Of a DNA stretch of 64,000 nt, positions 63,640 to 64,000 are shown piece by piece. Position 1 is the stretch's first letter. Every line of letters starts with the position of its first letter. Made by a program: the position numbers and the translations under genes. This DNA comes from Acuticoccus sp. I52.16.1 (lineage in GTDB: Bacteria; Pseudomonadota; Alphaproteobacteria; Rhizobiales; Amorphaceae): assembly GCF_022865125.1 (NCBI RefSeq), contig NZ_CP094828.1, positions 3,775,219 through 3,839,218 of the forward strand, in the 5' to 3' direction. The notes below the pieces were generated by a model. That model was not told where the DNA came from. It searched no databases and worked only from the letters and a program-made list of their open reading frames with translations.

Positions 63640-63677
63640 CGGGGCCAGATGCTCTGTTTCTTGCGCGGCGGCAAGCA

Positions 63678-64000
63678 TCAGCGGTCGAATACCATCCATA
63701 GGGCCGAGACCGCCAGCAGGATGCCCATCGTCACGTTGAAAATCCGCAGCCGCCGGCCGCGGCCCAGGAGCCGCTGCAGCGCGGCGCCCGCCGCCGCCCA
63801 CGCGTTGGCCGACGTGAGGCCCACCAGAATGAAGACGCCCGCGATCAGCGCCGCCCCCAGCGTGGGCGACGTGCCGGACGCGAACGTCGCGGCGACGCCG
63901 ATCGACATCACCCACGCCTTGGGATTCACCCACTGGAAGGCCGAGGCGCCGAGGAAGCTCAGCGGCCGGGAGGCGTCGTCGCCGTCCTTCGGGGTTTGCA
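63678..64000 (-). CDS. LysE-family translocator, C-terminal part (continues beyond the window)
   Basis: The frame is open to the window end, so the N-terminal half is missing. The visible 107 residues read F-Q-W-V-N-P-K-A-W-V-M, the signature of the RhtB/LysE exporter family, followed by two to three hydrophobic membrane segments. It would export amino acids or analogues across the inner membrane; the substrate cannot be told. It lies 38 bp upstream of the aminotransferase gene on the same strand. Confidence 0.88.
   Translation of the reverse strand, partial: QTPKDGDDASRPLSFLGASAFQWVNPKAWVMSIGVAATFASGTSPTLGAALIAGVFILVGLTSANAWAAAGAALQRLLGRGRRLRIFNVTMGILLAVSALWMVFDR

Overview
The window is high-GC DNA from an alphaproteobacterium, most probably a member of the Hyphomicrobiales (Rhizobiales). 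The evidence is gene order and family content: tRNA-Ala / TIGR02300 protein / aroA / cmk / rpsA, the hisN / sRNA / N-formylglutamate amidohydrolase / cpdR block, an RpoH2-type sigma factor, CpdR, and DUF1194, DUF1244 and DUF1272 proteins. I do not assign a genus. Coding density is high. No IS element, prophage, integrase or CRISPR array was seen. It reads as ordinary chromosome with a few accessory touches.

Layout. 1-7000: the 3' end of an autotransporter gene, tRNA-Ala, a zinc-ribbon protein, and the shikimate/CMP kinase/ribosomal S1 block. 7000-14000: a broken HIT-like gene, a YciE-type ferritin-like protein, a secreted tannase-family esterase, rpoH2 with a candidate 3'-UTR small RNA, molybdate permease modBC and a leucine dehydrogenase. 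14000-24000: polA, a class A penicillin-binding protein with a long basic tail, a GNAT enzyme, hisN, an MmgR/suhB-type small RNA, an N-formylglutamate amidohydrolase, cpdR, tRNA-Val and a lytic transglycosylase lipoprotein. 24000-34000: hyuAB, zinT behind a Zur-like palindrome, an AidB-like acyl-CoA dehydrogenase, plsY-dprA, a small secreted protein and an alpha/beta hydrolase. 34000-42000: DUF1244, a periplasmic phosphodiesterase, the ilvA-pdxA-pdxJ operon, an LpxO-like hydroxylase, a YaiI protein, an SDR and a cold-shock gene. 42000-50000: arginase, four cobalamin-region genes (cobB, DUF1194, cbiD, cobK), hutI-hutG and a CsoR-type regulator. 50000-64000: thrS with a C-terminal extension, an LLM flavoprotein, ureD-ureA-DUF1272-ureB without ureC, an FAD monooxygenase, ftsK, lolA-usp, a hairpin-rich intergenic element, a DapC-like aminotransferase and the end of a LysE-family gene.

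How the genes work together. Several short operons are visible from start/stop overlaps: aroA-cmk, modB-modC, hyuA-hyuB, plsY-dprA, ilvA-pdxA-pdxJ, DUF1194-cobB, cbiD-cobK, ureA-DUF1272-ureB and lolA-usp. Nitrogen salvage is a recurring theme (hutI/hutG, a second N-formylglutamate amidohydrolase, arginase, urease subunits, hydantoinase). Metal handling recurs too (ZinT, ModBC, CsoR, cobalamin).

Most notable observation. Two separate intergenic regions, one in the rpoH2 3' UTR (10757-10840) and one between hisN and the N-formylglutamate amidohydrolase gene (21278-21364), carry the same ten bases TTTCCTCCCT preceded by GCG or GCGT. Each is followed by a strong intrinsic terminator. The second matches the context of the known MmgR/suhB RNA family as I remember it. 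The first looks like an undescribed relative tied to a stress sigma factor. PolA with a degenerate proofreading site, a ThrS C-terminal fusion, an unusual basic tail on PBP1A and a composite palindromic element at 62162-62402 also deserve checking.
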